Below are positions 1 through 8,296 of a stretch of 26,212 nucleotides of DNA, one piece after another. The translations under genes and the position numbers were made by a program. This DNA is from JBDGYE01 sp039584255 (lineage in GTDB: Bacteria > Gemmatimonadota > Gemmatimonadetes > Palauibacterales > Palauibacteraceae), in NCBI GenBank assembly GCA_039584255.1, contig JBDGYE010000033.1, positions 1 through 26,212 of the forward strand, read 5' to 3'. The notes below the pieces were generated by a model. It worked only from the letters and a program-made list of their open reading frames with translations, was not told the DNA's origin and did not search any database. Each line of letters opens with the position of its first letter. Positions within the stretch are counted from its first letter, which is position 1.

Positions 1-44
1 CCGGAGGCGGCAAAAACCGCCGCGACGACGGCGGAGGAGCGAGC

Positions 45-1514
45 GTGACGGAGCGGCAGCGGTTTTCGTCCCGCTGGGGAACCATGCTGGCCATGCTCGG
101 CATGGCCGTGGGTACCGGCAACATATGGCGATTCCCCCGGGTGGCGGCCACCAACGGCGGGGGCTCCTTCCTCATCGCGTGGGTCATCTTCCTACTCCTG
201 TGGTCCGTTCCGCTGATCCTGGTCGAGTTCGCCATGGGCCGCGAAGCGCGCTGCGGACCCGTGGGCGCCTTCACCCGCGTGGTGGGACGAAGCTTCGCGT
301 GGATGGGCGCGTGGGTGGCGTTCACGGCCACCGCCATCATGTTCTACTACTCCGTCGTGATGGGGTGGACCATTCGTTACCTGTGGGGCTCCATCACGCG
401 CGGCATCCCCATGACCTCGCCTGACGCCGCTACCACCTACTGGGAAGGATACGTAGGCTCGGGAACCGCAGTGCTGACCCACGCCATCGCGTTGAGTCTC
501 GGCGTCGTGGTCGTGGCTTACGGCGCGAGGGGAATCGAGCGCGCGGCCCGTGTGCTGATTCCGAGCCTGTTCGTTCTGGTGATCGCGCTGGCGATCCGGG
601 CCATTACTCTGCCTGGTGCCTCGGCCGGACTCGCCTTCCTGTTCACCCCCGACTGGGGGGAGCTGCTCACGGCCCGCATCTGGCTGGAGGCCCTCACGCA
701 GAACGCCTGGGATACCGGCGCGGGCTGGGGGCTGATCGTGGCTTACGCGGTCTATCTGCGCAGCCGGGAGGACACCACGCTGAACGCCTTCGTGCTCGGA
801 TTCGGCAACAACTCGATATCGCTGCTGGCGGCGATCATGGTCCTCTGCACGGCCTTCGCCATCATGCCCGAGGCGGCCGACGAAATCGTGGGTGCGGGGA
901 ACGAGGGGTTGACCTTCATCTGGGTTCCCCAGCTCTTCGCCCGCATGCCGGCCGGCAACCTGTTCATGAGCTTCTTCTTCCTGGCGCTCGTCTTCGCGGC
1001 CTGGAGCAGTCTGATCGCGATGATCGAGCTCGCGTCGAGGGTGCTGATCGATGCCGGGCTTACCCGACGCCGGGCCCTGACCATGGTGGCCGTTGCCGGC
1101 TTCGTGTTCGGCCTCCCCTCGGCCCTGAGCATCGATGTGTTCCGGAACCAGGACTGGGTGTGGGGGGTGGGCCTGATGCTATCCGGATTCTTCTTTGCCG
1201 TCGGCGTCATGCGATACGGCGTGGACCGGTTTCGCAGGTCGCTCGTCAACCGAAAGGGGAGCGACATACGAATCGGGCGCTGGTGGAACTGGGTCATGGG
1301 TCTGGTGTTGGTCGAGGCGGTAGTGCTCATGGTGTGGTGGCTCAGCCAGGCAGTGGACACGAGCGACCTGGCCGGCACATTTACGCTTTTCTCGAGCTTC
1401 AACGTAGGCACGGTGCTCATCCAGTGGGGTGTGGTGCTGGTCGTGTTCGTCGCCCTCAACCCGAAGCTCGCCCGCCGCTTCGGACGGGGAGCGGAAGCGG
1501 AGTCCGAGGGGTAG
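45..1514 (+). CDS. Sodium-dependent transporter, NSS (SNF) family
   Basis: The 489-residue polytopic membrane protein is probably a Na+-coupled symporter for an amino acid or similar small solute. The family signature is near the N-terminus: GTGNIWRFPRVAATNGGGSF (about residues 23-42), the unwound TM1 segment that binds Na+ and substrate in LeuT-type carriers, followed by a helix ending EFAMGRE. About a dozen hydrophobic segments span the rest, and the length fits bacterial NSS proteins. The GTG start is chosen because GGAGGAGC (32-39) lies at good spacing; an earlier start outside the window cannot be excluded. The stop is 28 nt before the next gene, so co-transcription with the lipoprotein is likely. 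Family assignment is firm; the substrate is unknown. Confidence 0.93.
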   Translation: MTERQRFSSRWGTMLAMLGMAVGTGNIWRFPRVAATNGGGSFLIAWVIFLLLWSVPLILVEFAMGREARCGPVGAFTRVVGRSFAWMGAWVAFTATAIMFYYSVVMGWTIRYLWGSITRGIPMTSPDAATTYWEGYVGSGTAVLTHAIALSLGVVVVAYGARGIERAARVLIPSLFVLVIALAIRAITLPGASAGLAFLFTPDWGELLTARIWLEALTQNAWDTGAGWGLIVAYAVYLRSREDTTLNAFVLGFGNNSISLLAAIMVLCTAFAIMPEAADEIVGAGNEGLTFIWVPQLFARMPAGNLFMSFFFLALVFAAWSSLIAMIELASRVLIDAGLTRRRALTMVAVAGFVFGLPSALSIDVFRNQDWVWGVGLMLSGFFFAVGVMRYGVDRFRRSLVNRKGSDIRIGRWWNWVMGLVLVEAVVLMVWWLSQAVDTSDLAGTFTLFSSFNVGTVLIQWGVVLVVFVALNPKLARRFGRGAEAESEG

Positions 1515-1542
1515 GAGTCGGGACTCAAAGGAGCGTTGGCAG

Positions 1543-3639
1543 ATGAAGCGAATCTGGATCCTGATGGCTGCCGCGGCGCTGGCCGGCTGCTCGTCCAGGG
1601 GCGCGACCGAGGGATTGCCCGGGAGCGGAGCGGCGGACGCACCCGCTGCGCCCGTTGCCGCGCCCGAGACGGGCCCGGTAGCAACCGAGGCGCCGGAGCT
1701 CACCGAAAGTCAGCTCGCGGCCCAGCGGGTCGAGCGCATCGAGGTTGGCGTCGACCCCAGCACGATTCGGGTCGGAGACAGTGCCACACTTACCGTAGCC
1801 GCGTACGACGAGGCGGGGGAGCGCGTGCGCGGTGGCGCTGCGAGGCTGGTGGTGGGGGGCCGCGCGGCCCGCTTCTCCACGGACGGTCGAGCGATCGTCG
1901 GTGAGAGCCCCGGGCGGGCGGAGGTGATCGTCGTCATAGACAGGCCGGATGCGGCAGGCGAAGGTGCGGCGTCCGTTCGCGGGTCCGCGATCGTGGAGGT
2001 GCTCCCGGCGCCGGTGAGCCGGATCGAGCTTGAGGTTCCCTCGGAGCGGGTGTTCGCGGGGACGAGGCTGCGGCTCGGTGCCGTGGCTCACTCCGACTTC
2101 GGCCGGCGCGATGACGCGCGGATCGGCTGGCGAAGCAGCGACGAGACGGTGCTCAAGATGTCCGCGAATGGAACGGTCGCCGGCATGGCGCCAGGGATAG
2201 CCCGAGTCACGGCGGCATTCGAGGGAGTGACCGCCGAGACCGAGATGCGCGTCGTGGTGAATCCCGTACGACGACTGGTCGTGGAGCCGGTCGAGGCGGA
2301 AGTGAGAGCGGGAGACGTCGTCCACTTCTCGGCGTCGGCCCTGGAGGCGAGCGGAGAGGTCGTAGCCGAGGCGGAGCCGGCTGTCCAATGGTCCGTGGCT
2401 GGCCTGTCGCAGGGAGCGGAGGCCGGTGCCCAGATCGAGTTCGATGGAGCCTTCGTGGCCAACGAAGCGGGCCTCTACCAGGTGGTCGCCACTCTTGGCG
2501 GAATCTCCGAGGTCGCGGAAGTCAGAGCCGTTCGGAGACCGCCGCGCCACCACGTGAAGCTTCAAGCCCACGGTGTGGTGCCCGTTCCCGGCGGCACGAC
2601 CGACCTGTGGGTGTTCGAGGGCGTGGACGGACTCGACTATGCGTACACCGGCACGATGAGCGCGGCCACCATGTACGCGTGGGACGTCACAGACCCGGCG
2701 AACCCGGTGATCACGGACTCGGTGGAGGTGGACGGCCGGCGCGCCAACGACGTTAAGATCAACGCCGACGCCAGCCTCGCGATCATCACTAGCGAGGGCG
2801 CATCCAACAGGCGCAACGGCTTCACGATTTTGGATATCTCCGAGCCGGCCCATCCGAGGGTGCTCACGCACTTCACCGAGGGGCTCACGGGGGGCGTGCA
2901 CAACGTCTGGATCGAGGGTGACATCGTGTACGCCGTGCACAACGGGACCAACGCCGTGCACATCGTAGACATCTCGAATCCACTCAATCCGCGGAACGTC
3001 GGCCGGTGGCAGGTCGAACGGGAGGGCCGCAGCCTGCACGACGTGATGGTGAAGGACGGGCTGGCCTACGTCAGCTACTGGAACGATGGGCTCCTCGTGC
3101 TCGACGTCGGCGCCGGGATCGAGGGCGGCACGCCCACCGAGCCGGCCCTCGTCTCGCAGCTCACGTACCGGACCGACTGGGGCGGTGAGCTGTACGGAAA
3201 CACGCACCACGCGATCCGTTACAGGAACTACGTCTTTCTGAGCGACGAGATCTTCGGATGCTCGGAGTGCGTCAACGGACCGCGTGGGTACGTGCATGTG
3301 ATCGACGTCACCGACATCGGGCGCCCGCACGAGGTGGCCATGTACCGCGTGCCCGAGGCCGGGGCGCACAACCTGTGGGTCGAGGATGACAGGCTGTACG
3401 TGGCGTACTACCAGGCGGGCCTGAGGGTGGTCGACGTTTCCGGTGAGCTGCGCGGCGACCTGTACCGGCAGGGGCGCGAGATCGCCTGGTACCCGACGGA
3501 GGACGCGGAGGGCACGGTTCCGTACTCCGCCATGGCCTGGGGGCCGCAGCCGTACAAGGGCTCGATATTCGTTTCCGACATGTACTCCGGGCTGTGGGTC
3601 GTCCAGATCGAGGAGCCCGAGCCGGAGCTCGTTCCCTGA
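1543..3639 (+). CDS. Lipoprotein with bacterial Ig-like domains and LVIVD beta-propeller-like repeats
   Basis: The 698-residue secreted lipoprotein begins MKRIWILMAAAALAGCSS, a signal peptide with lipobox LAGC, so it should be anchored by a lipidated cysteine. After a low-complexity Ala/Pro/Gly linker come two or three Ig-like (Big_2-type) domains, roughly residues 65-330; the middle one has the typical WRSSDETV...GTVAGMAPG pattern. The C-terminal half (about 340-690) carries LVIVD repeats: repeated -V-D-I/V-S/T-(N/D)-P-xx-P- strands such as AWDVTDPANPVI, ILDISEPAHPRVL and IVDISNPLNPRNV, interspersed with H-N-x-W and H-D-V motifs. This fold is usually a surface beta-propeller of unknown ligand. 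ATG 1543 is chosen over an upstream in-frame start because of the SD AAAGGAG (1527-1533) and the immediate signal peptide. It probably shares a transcript with the transporter before it. Confidence 0.9.
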   Translation: MKRIWILMAAAALAGCSSRGATEGLPGSGAADAPAAPVAAPETGPVATEAPELTESQLAAQRVERIEVGVDPSTIRVGDSATLTVAAYDEAGERVRGGAARLVVGGRAARFSTDGRAIVGESPGRAEVIVVIDRPDAAGEGAASVRGSAIVEVLPAPVSRIELEVPSERVFAGTRLRLGAVAHSDFGRRDDARIGWRSSDETVLKMSANGTVAGMAPGIARVTAAFEGVTAETEMRVVVNPVRRLVVEPVEAEVRAGDVVHFSASALEASGEVVAEAEPAVQWSVAGLSQGAEAGAQIEFDGAFVANEAGLYQVVATLGGISEVAEVRAVRRPPRHHVKLQAHGVVPVPGGTTDLWVFEGVDGLDYAYTGTMSAATMYAWDVTDPANPVITDSVEVDGRRANDVKINADASLAIITSEGASNRRNGFTILDISEPAHPRVLTHFTEGLTGGVHNVWIEGDIVYAVHNGTNAVHIVDISNPLNPRNVGRWQVEREGRSLHDVMVKDGLAYVSYWNDGLLVLDVGAGIEGGTPTEPALVSQLTYRTDWGGELYGNTHHAIRYRNYVFLSDEIFGCSECVNGPRGYVHVIDVTDIGRPHEVAMYRVPEAGAHNLWVEDDRLYVAYYQAGLRVVDVSGELRGDLYRQGREIAWYPTEDAEGTVPYSAMAWGPQPYKGSIFVSDMYSGLWVVQIEEPEPELVP

Positions 3640-3647
3640 GGGCGGGA

Positions 3648-4151
3648 ATGTCGGTGACTCCCGAGGCTTTCCGGAACGTGCTGGGCCACCTGGCGGGGGG
3701 TGTCACCGTCGTCACGTCGGTGGATCCCGAAGGCGTCCCATCAGGGCTTACGGCCACCGCCGTCTGTTCCGTGTCGCTGGTGCCCCCACTCGTAATGGCG
3801 TGCGTGAGCCGAGATTCTAGCACGCATGCGGCCGTCATCTCGACGGATAGGTACGCCCTCAACTTCCTGTCTGCTGGTTCCCGCCTTCTGGCGGACCGCT
3901 TCGCCTCCGCGGCCCCGGACAAGTTCGAGGGAGTTGACTGGTCGCCGGGCGTCACGGGCTGCCCCGTGCTGGACGAGGCCATGGCCTTCTGCGAGTGCAC
4001 TGTGCCCCGATCCGTCGACGCCGGAGACCACACGATCTTCTTCGGCCGGGTGGAAAGAGCGGAGGCGCGGACCCGGCTCGACGAAGGCCCGGCCGACGCC
4101 CTGGTCCACTACCGCGGGGATTATGCTGTCACCCGCCCCCTGGAACCGTGA
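3648..4151 (+). CDS. Flavin reductase-like, FMN-binding domain protein
   Basis: The 167-residue single-domain protein resembles the HpaC/flavin reductase family, which reduces FMN or FAD with NAD(P)H for a partner oxygenase or binds flavin directly. Visible family features are the opening FRNVLGHLAGGVTVVTS, the PSGLTATAVCSVSLVPPLV strand that lines the flavin, the ALNFLSAG segment, and a C-terminal F-GRVE...ALVHYRGDY ending. Length is normal for the family. The ATG at 3648 gives the family-typical N-terminus and lies 8 nt after the lipoprotein stop; the SD is weak. Its stop overlaps the next start by GTGA, which suggests translational coupling. No partner monooxygenase is visible nearby, so the physiological role is open. 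Confidence 0.85.
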   Translation: MSVTPEAFRNVLGHLAGGVTVVTSVDPEGVPSGLTATAVCSVSLVPPLVMACVSRDSSTHAAVISTDRYALNFLSAGSRLLADRFASAAPDKFEGVDWSPGVTGCPVLDEAMAFCECTVPRSVDAGDHTIFFGRVERAEARTRLDEGPADALVHYRGDYAVTRPLEP

Positions 4152-4852
4152 CCTTCGAGCGCTTCCGGGACCTGGCGGGCCGCATGCTGGACGCCATCCC
4201 GCCGGTCTTCCGGGAGGGAATAGCGGGCCTCGTCGTGGAGCGGGAAACCGTCTCTCATCCCACTCTCCCGGGCGTCTACACACTCGGCGAGTGCGTGACC
4301 CAGGACTGGCCCGATCCGCTCGGAGGCCAGGGGGAGCTTCAGTCGCACATCGTGCTCTACCACGGTTCGTTCGAAGGACTGGCCGGCGACGACCCCCAGT
4401 TCGACTGGGAGGCGGAGCTGTGGGAGACGATGCTGCACGAGCTCCTTCACCATCGGGAGGCGGCGGCCGTCGAGGACGCCCTGGACCGGTTCGACTGGGC
4501 GGTGGACCAGAACTATCTGAGGCTGGCGGGCCGGCCGTTCGATCCGACCTTTCCGCGGGTCCTGCCCGCCGACGAGGACGGCGCGATGCGACTGGAGGGA
4601 GAGACCTTCGTCGAGTCGGTCGTGGGCCCGGCGGATATAGAGGCCCGGTTCCGCTGGCGCGAGCGCTCGTATACCCTGCGCGTGCCGTCCACCGAGGAGC
4701 CGGTGTGGATCCGCATCCGGAACCTGGCCGGCGGCCGACTCTGGGTAATCGTCCGGCGACGGCTCTCCTGGTGGCGCAGGCTCCTCGCGGCAGGAGCCGG
4801 CGGCCCGACACCCATCCTCGAGCGGCGGGCTCTGCCCCGCGGCCCCGCCTGA
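4148..4852 (+). CDS. Putative zinc metallopeptidase (HELLHH motif)
   Basis: The 234-residue soluble protein contains HELLHH (residues 97-102), an HExxH zinc site preceded by a WETMLHE helix. This resembles the small zincin family of 'possible metallopeptidases' (Zincin_1-like), in which the N-terminal FERFRDLAGRMLDAIPP helix and a buried HExxH are conserved. The protein is clearly longer than those usually compact members: after the motif there is an acidic stretch and a C-terminal region with a TLRVPSTEEPVWIRIR strand pattern and a Trp/Arg-rich tail. GTG 4148 is chosen because it overlaps the preceding TGA (GTGA) and starts at the conserved FERF segment; longer in-frame upstream coding would overlap the flavin reductase. 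There is no signal peptide, so it is likely cytoplasmic. The substrate is unknown. Confidence 0.75.
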   Translation: MTFERFRDLAGRMLDAIPPVFREGIAGLVVERETVSHPTLPGVYTLGECVTQDWPDPLGGQGELQSHIVLYHGSFEGLAGDDPQFDWEAELWETMLHELLHHREAAAVEDALDRFDWAVDQNYLRLAGRPFDPTFPRVLPADEDGAMRLEGETFVESVVGPADIEARFRWRERSYTLRVPSTEEPVWIRIRNLAGGRLWVIVRRRLSWWRRLLAAGAGGPTPILERRALPRGPA

Positions 4853-4868
4853 CCTCCGGGAGGGTCGC

Positions 4869-6020
4869 ATGATGCTCGGCGGCTTCGGCATAGGGCACTG
4901 GTTCGGCTTCCGGATCCGGGTCGACTACTCGTGGTTCTTCGTCTTCGCCCTGGTGACGTGGACCTTCGCAGCCTGGGAATTCCCGAATCAGCTCCCGGGC
5001 CTGGATCGGCCGGTCTATCTCCTCATGGGAATCGTCGGCGCCCTGCTCCTCTTTCTCTCCGTCGTCCTCCACGAGCTGGCGCACTCGGTCGTGGCTCGGG
5101 CACGCGGGATCCCGGTAGAGGGAATCACGCTCTTCATCTTCGGCGGCGTGGCCGAGATGCGTATGGAGGCGCGGCGGCCCGTGGACGAGTTCCTGCTCAC
5201 GGTGGTGGGTCCGCTGAGCAGCCTCGGGCTCGCCGCAGCCTTTCTGGGGCTGGCCAGCCTGGCCGGCCTCGCGGAGCTTCCGGCTGCCGCCACCGTGGCC
5301 GGCACTCTCTCCGTCCTCAACCTGGTCCTGGCCGTCTTCAACCTGATACCGGCCTTTCCGCTGGATGGCGGCCGGATCCTTCGCTCGGTTCTGTGGCGGC
5401 TGACCGGCGACCTGAGCCTGGCGACCCGCTGGGCCACACTCATCGGAAGGGGCTTCGGCTGGCTCCTGATCATGGCGGGCCTCTACCTGTTCCTTCAGGG
5501 ATACGCGCTGAGCGGGGCCTGGGGCGTGCTGCTGGGCTGGTTCCTGACCAGCGCGGCGACATCGGCCGCTCGCCAGGACCGACTCCGGCAGGCGCTCACG
5601 GGAGTCGCCGTGGAGCGGGTGATGCGCCAGGGGACCGCCGTCGTGCCGGCCGAGCTGAGCGTAGCCGAGCTGGTGGACCGTTACTTTCTGAACACTTCCC
5701 TCCGGGCGTGCGCCGTCGCCCGGGGGGGTCAGATCATAGGCCTGGTTACGACCGGCGACGTGGGCGGCGTAGACGCCGTGGAGCGCTCCGCGACACCGGT
5801 GTTCGAGATCATGCGTCCCATTGCCGAGATCCCGGCCGTCGAGCATGACGTCCCGGTCCTGGAGGTGCTGGCCCGCCTCCGCGGCGGGCGGGAGGACCGG
5901 GTGCTGGTGATCCGGGAAGGCGAGTTTCAGGGGGTCTTGACGGTTCAGGACGTCGCGGCCTGGATCGAGAGAGCGAGAGAGCTGGGCGTCCAATCGGATA
6001 AGGGCGAGAGGGGTGACTGA
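4869..6020 (+). CDS. Site-2 protease family (M50) membrane peptidase with CBS domains
   Basis: The 383-residue intramembrane zinc protease has HELAH (residues 68-72) inside a hydrophobic helix and the second metal site NLIPAFPLDGGRILRS (158-173; Asp166 is the presumed zinc ligand). Together these define the M50 family. The N-terminal SREBP-cleaving-like membrane core is followed by a cytoplasmic CBS pair (about 245-370), so this belongs to the SpoIVFB-like/CBS subgroup whose activity may respond to adenine nucleotides. The start ATGATG is preceded by GGGAGGG (4857-4863). The gene begins 16 nt after the metallopeptidase and overlaps nth by 8 nt, so it sits inside the plus-strand operon. The target protein (often an anti-sigma factor) cannot be inferred here. 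Confidence 0.92.
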   Translation: MMLGGFGIGHWFGFRIRVDYSWFFVFALVTWTFAAWEFPNQLPGLDRPVYLLMGIVGALLLFLSVVLHELAHSVVARARGIPVEGITLFIFGGVAEMRMEARRPVDEFLLTVVGPLSSLGLAAAFLGLASLAGLAELPAAATVAGTLSVLNLVLAVFNLIPAFPLDGGRILRSVLWRLTGDLSLATRWATLIGRGFGWLLIMAGLYLFLQGYALSGAWGVLLGWFLTSAATSAARQDRLRQALTGVAVERVMRQGTAVVPAELSVAELVDRYFLNTSLRACAVARGGQIIGLVTTGDVGGVDAVERSATPVFEIMRPIAEIPAVEHDVPVLEVLARLRGGREDRVLVIREGEFQGVLTVQDVAAWIERARELGVQSDKGERGD

Positions 6021-6684
6021 GAGGAACGCTGCAAGGGAGCTCGAGATATGCCGGGCCCGGGCGAACGAGCTGGGGCCCCTCCTGGCGGAGCTGTATCCAG
6101 ACACGACCGTAACGCTTGACTACACGACCCCCCTGGAGCTCCTGGTCGCCACGATCCTGTCGGCGCAGTGCACGGACGAGCGGGTGAACCGTGTTACCCC
6201 GGCCCTGTTCGAGCGGTATCCGGAAGCCAGAGACTATGCCACGGCCGACCGGACCGAGCTCGAGGAGATGGTCCGGCCCACGGGCTTCTACCGCAACAAG
6301 GCGAAGCACGTCCAGGAGATGTCCACCCGCGTCGTCGAGGAGCACGACGGAGCCGTGCCGGGCACGATGGAAGAGCTCGTGCAGCTCCCGGGCGTGGCCC
6401 GCAAGACGGCCAACGTGGTGCTGACCAACGCGTTCGGGAGGCTGGACGGCGTAGTCGTGGACACCCACGTGAAGCGCGTCGCCGGGCGCCTCGGCCTCAC
6501 CGGCAACTCCGATCCAGAGAAGGTGGAGCGCGATCTGATGGAGGTGCTTCCGCGCCAGGAGTGGGGCAGCTTCGCCTGGCGCCTCATACTCCACGGCCGC
6601 AACCGGTGCGCGTCGCGAAAGCCCGACTGCGAGGGGTGCGAGCTGTCCGCCTACTGCCCGAGCGCCTTTTCGTTCGGCAAGTAA
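6013..6684 (+). CDS. nth: Endonuclease III, DNA glycosylase/AP lyase
   Basis: The 223-residue base-excision repair enzyme removes oxidised pyrimidines and cleaves abasic sites. The helix-hairpin-helix LPGVARKTANVV contains the catalytic lysine (Lys131) and is followed by VDTHVKRVAGRLGL with the catalytic aspartate (Asp150). The C-terminal 4Fe-4S cluster has the exact Cys-x6-Cys-x2-Cys-x5-Cys spacing (Cys199, 206, 209, 215). The ILSAQCTDERVN segment near residue 50 is also family-typical. Length matches standard Nth. The GTG start at 6013 overlaps the upstream protease stop by 8 nt, so translation is probably coupled. All key residues are present and the gene appears intact. Confidence 0.97.
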   Translation: MTERNAARELEICRARANELGPLLAELYPDTTVTLDYTTPLELLVATILSAQCTDERVNRVTPALFERYPEARDYATADRTELEEMVRPTGFYRNKAKHVQEMSTRVVEEHDGAVPGTMEELVQLPGVARKTANVVLTNAFGRLDGVVVDTHVKRVAGRLGLTGNSDPEKVERDLMEVLPRQEWGSFAWRLILHGRNRCASRKPDCEGCELSAYCPSAFSFGK

Positions 6685-6710
6685 CCGCGCCAGTCCCGGC
6701 GAAGGAGAGC

Positions 6711-7805
6711 ATGGAGCTTCGCGAGCGGATCCGGCAGGCAGGGCTGGAAGTCGGGTTCGATCAGGTCGGCTTCGCACCGGCGGATCGTCCCGTCCACGCC
6801 GACGCATACCTGGAGTGGCTGGAGAAGGGCTGGCACGGCGAGATGGCATATATGGCCCGGGAGGAAGCGGTGCTGCGGCGCCTCTCGCCGCTGGAGGCGC
6901 TGGACGGCTGCCGGTCCTTGATCGTGGTGAGCCTCAGCTACGCGCCCGCCTCCTCCGGCGAGCTCCCTGCGGCCGGTTCCGAAGCGGCCGCCGGACGGTC
7001 ACTGCCCGTCGTGGCCCGCTACGCGGCCGGGCGAGATTACCATGACGTCTTCGAAGAAAGGCTTGGCGCCCTGGCCGGGCGAGTCGGGGAACTGTGTCCG
7101 GACGCACGCTCGAAGCCCTACGTGGACTACGGTCCCGTGCTGGAGCGTGACCACGCCCAACGCGCCGGGCTCGGCTGGGTAGGCAAGAACACCCTTCTCA
7201 TCCACCCCCGGCTCGGATCGTGGCTGCTCCTCGGGGAGCTCCTGACCACCGTCGAGCTGGAACCGGATGCGCCCTTCGTCGCCGACCACTGCGGCACCTG
7301 CACCCGCTGCATCGAGGCCTGTCCCACCGGAGCGATACGGGGAGCGCGGCAACTCGACGCCAGGCTGTGCATCTCCTACCTGACCATCGAGCTCCGAGGA
7401 CCGATACCGGAAGAGCTCCGGTCCCTGATCGGCGACCGCGTCTTCGGCTGCGACATCTGTCAGGAGGTCTGCCCGTGGAACGATGACGCCGTTTCGCCGG
7501 GCACCACGGCCGACGAGCTCCGTCCCGGGGGCCCGTTGGCTCCGGATACGATGCGGGCGTGGGCCGAAGAAATGGTCGCGATGAGCGACGAGGAGTTCGG
7601 CGAGCGCTACCGGGGAACGGCCCTCCGGCGGCCCGGCCGGGAGGGGATGCTTCGGAATCTCTGCGTGGGCCTCGGGAACTCGGGCGACGCGGCTTCGAGG
7701 GGTGTCCTCAAGCGGTGTCTGGAGGATCCTTCACCGCTCGTGCGCGAGCACGCCGCCTGGGCGCTGAGCCGGGTCAGGGAGCCAGTCCGCGGCCCGTCGC
7801 GCTAG
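6711..7805 (+). CDS. queG: Epoxyqueuosine reductase
   Basis: The 364-residue cobalamin- and Fe-S-dependent enzyme catalyses the last step of tRNA queuosine synthesis, reducing epoxyqueuosine to queuosine in tRNAs with GUN anticodons. Features in order: N-terminal DUF1730-like region with FDQVGFAPAD; YVDYGPVLERDHAQRAGLGWVGKNTLLI with the catalytic-site Asp139; two 4Fe-4S motifs, CGTCTRCIEACP (Cys194-204) and CDICQEVCPWN (Cys247-254); and a C-terminal HEAT-like helical repeat ending in VREHAAWALSRV. ATG 6711 is selected over longer in-frame coding because GAAGGAG (6701-6707) precedes it and the conserved MELRERIRQAGLEVGF start follows. The spacing of 26 nt from nth puts it in the same transcript. 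The Asn-GTT tRNA in this window is a potential substrate of the queuosine pathway. Confidence 0.97.
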   Translation: MELRERIRQAGLEVGFDQVGFAPADRPVHADAYLEWLEKGWHGEMAYMAREEAVLRRLSPLEALDGCRSLIVVSLSYAPASSGELPAAGSEAAAGRSLPVVARYAAGRDYHDVFEERLGALAGRVGELCPDARSKPYVDYGPVLERDHAQRAGLGWVGKNTLLIHPRLGSWLLLGELLTTVELEPDAPFVADHCGTCTRCIEACPTGAIRGARQLDARLCISYLTIELRGPIPEELRSLIGDRVFGCDICQEVCPWNDDAVSPGTTADELRPGGPLAPDTMRAWAEEMVAMSDEEFGERYRGTALRRPGREGMLRNLCVGLGNSGDAASRGVLKRCLEDPSPLVREHAAWALSRVREPVRGPSR

Positions 7806-7824
7806 CCCCCGGTCGCCTCGAGCG

Positions 7825-7857
7825 CCGTTACGGTGGCTCGGCCGGCCGCCGTCACGG
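7825..7857. terminator. Hairpin between convergent queG and doxX
   Basis: A 13-bp stem with one mismatch and one G-U pair (arms 7825-7837 and 7845-7857, loop TCGGCCG) sits between the two convergent stops and overlaps the last codons of the doxX-type gene. There is no T-tract on either side, so a bidirectional terminator or transcript-stabilising role is inferred from position only. Confidence 0.45.
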
Positions 7858-8265
7858 CGACTTGCGGGAGTCGATCGCCGCCAGCCCCGGGCCTCCGAAG
7901 ACGAGCATGAGCAGCGCCGCGCCGAGGAGGACGCTGAACTCGACGCCGTTGTTGGCCTGCGGCCCGACCACGTACCAGCCGTTCCTGCCGTGCACGAGGA
8001 TGATGCCCAGCAGTATCTGCGCCGCCAGGAGCAGCGAGATCGGCGTGACCAGAAAACCCAGGATCAGCGCGATCCCGCCGAAGAACTCGAGCAGCGCGAT
8101 CAGCCACGCCGCCACCAACGGAAGAGGCATGCCCAGCGATCCGAAGAAGGCCGTCGTGCCCTCCATGCCGCCGAAGAGCTTCAAGGAGCCGTGCGAGATG
8201 AAGATGACGCCCAGCACCACCCGCAGAATCGCCAGTCCCAGCTCCGGGTTCACGCCTTTCTGCAT
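7852..8265 (-). CDS. DoxX family membrane protein
   Basis: The 137-residue inner-membrane protein has four predicted helices. The DoxX pattern is clear: LAILRVVLGVIFISHGSLKLFGG at the N-terminus, then LIALLEFFGGIALILGFLVTPISLLLA and a short polar loop before the last helix. Family members are linked to redox or sulfur metabolism or are uncharacterised; nothing here specifies a partner. The ATG start is supported by GGAGGA about 8 nt upstream on the minus strand. It lies 31 nt downstream of the FxsA-like gene and probably shares its transcript. The 3' end converges on queG across a hairpin. Confidence 0.88.
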   Translation of the reverse strand: MQKGVNPELGLAILRVVLGVIFISHGSLKLFGGMEGTTAFFGSLGMPLPLVAAWLIALLEFFGGIALILGFLVTPISLLLAAQILLGIILVHGRNGWYVVGPQANNGVEFSVLLGAALLMLVFGGPGLAAIDSRKSP

Positions 8266-8296
8266 CTTTGTCCTCCGCTTTCGCGAGCTAACCGGC

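Noticed and set aside
3741..6104. 787-codon minus-strand ORF
   Set aside because: It lies opposite four well-supported genes, is low-complexity Arg/Pro/Gly-rich, and is typical of GC-rich shadow frames.
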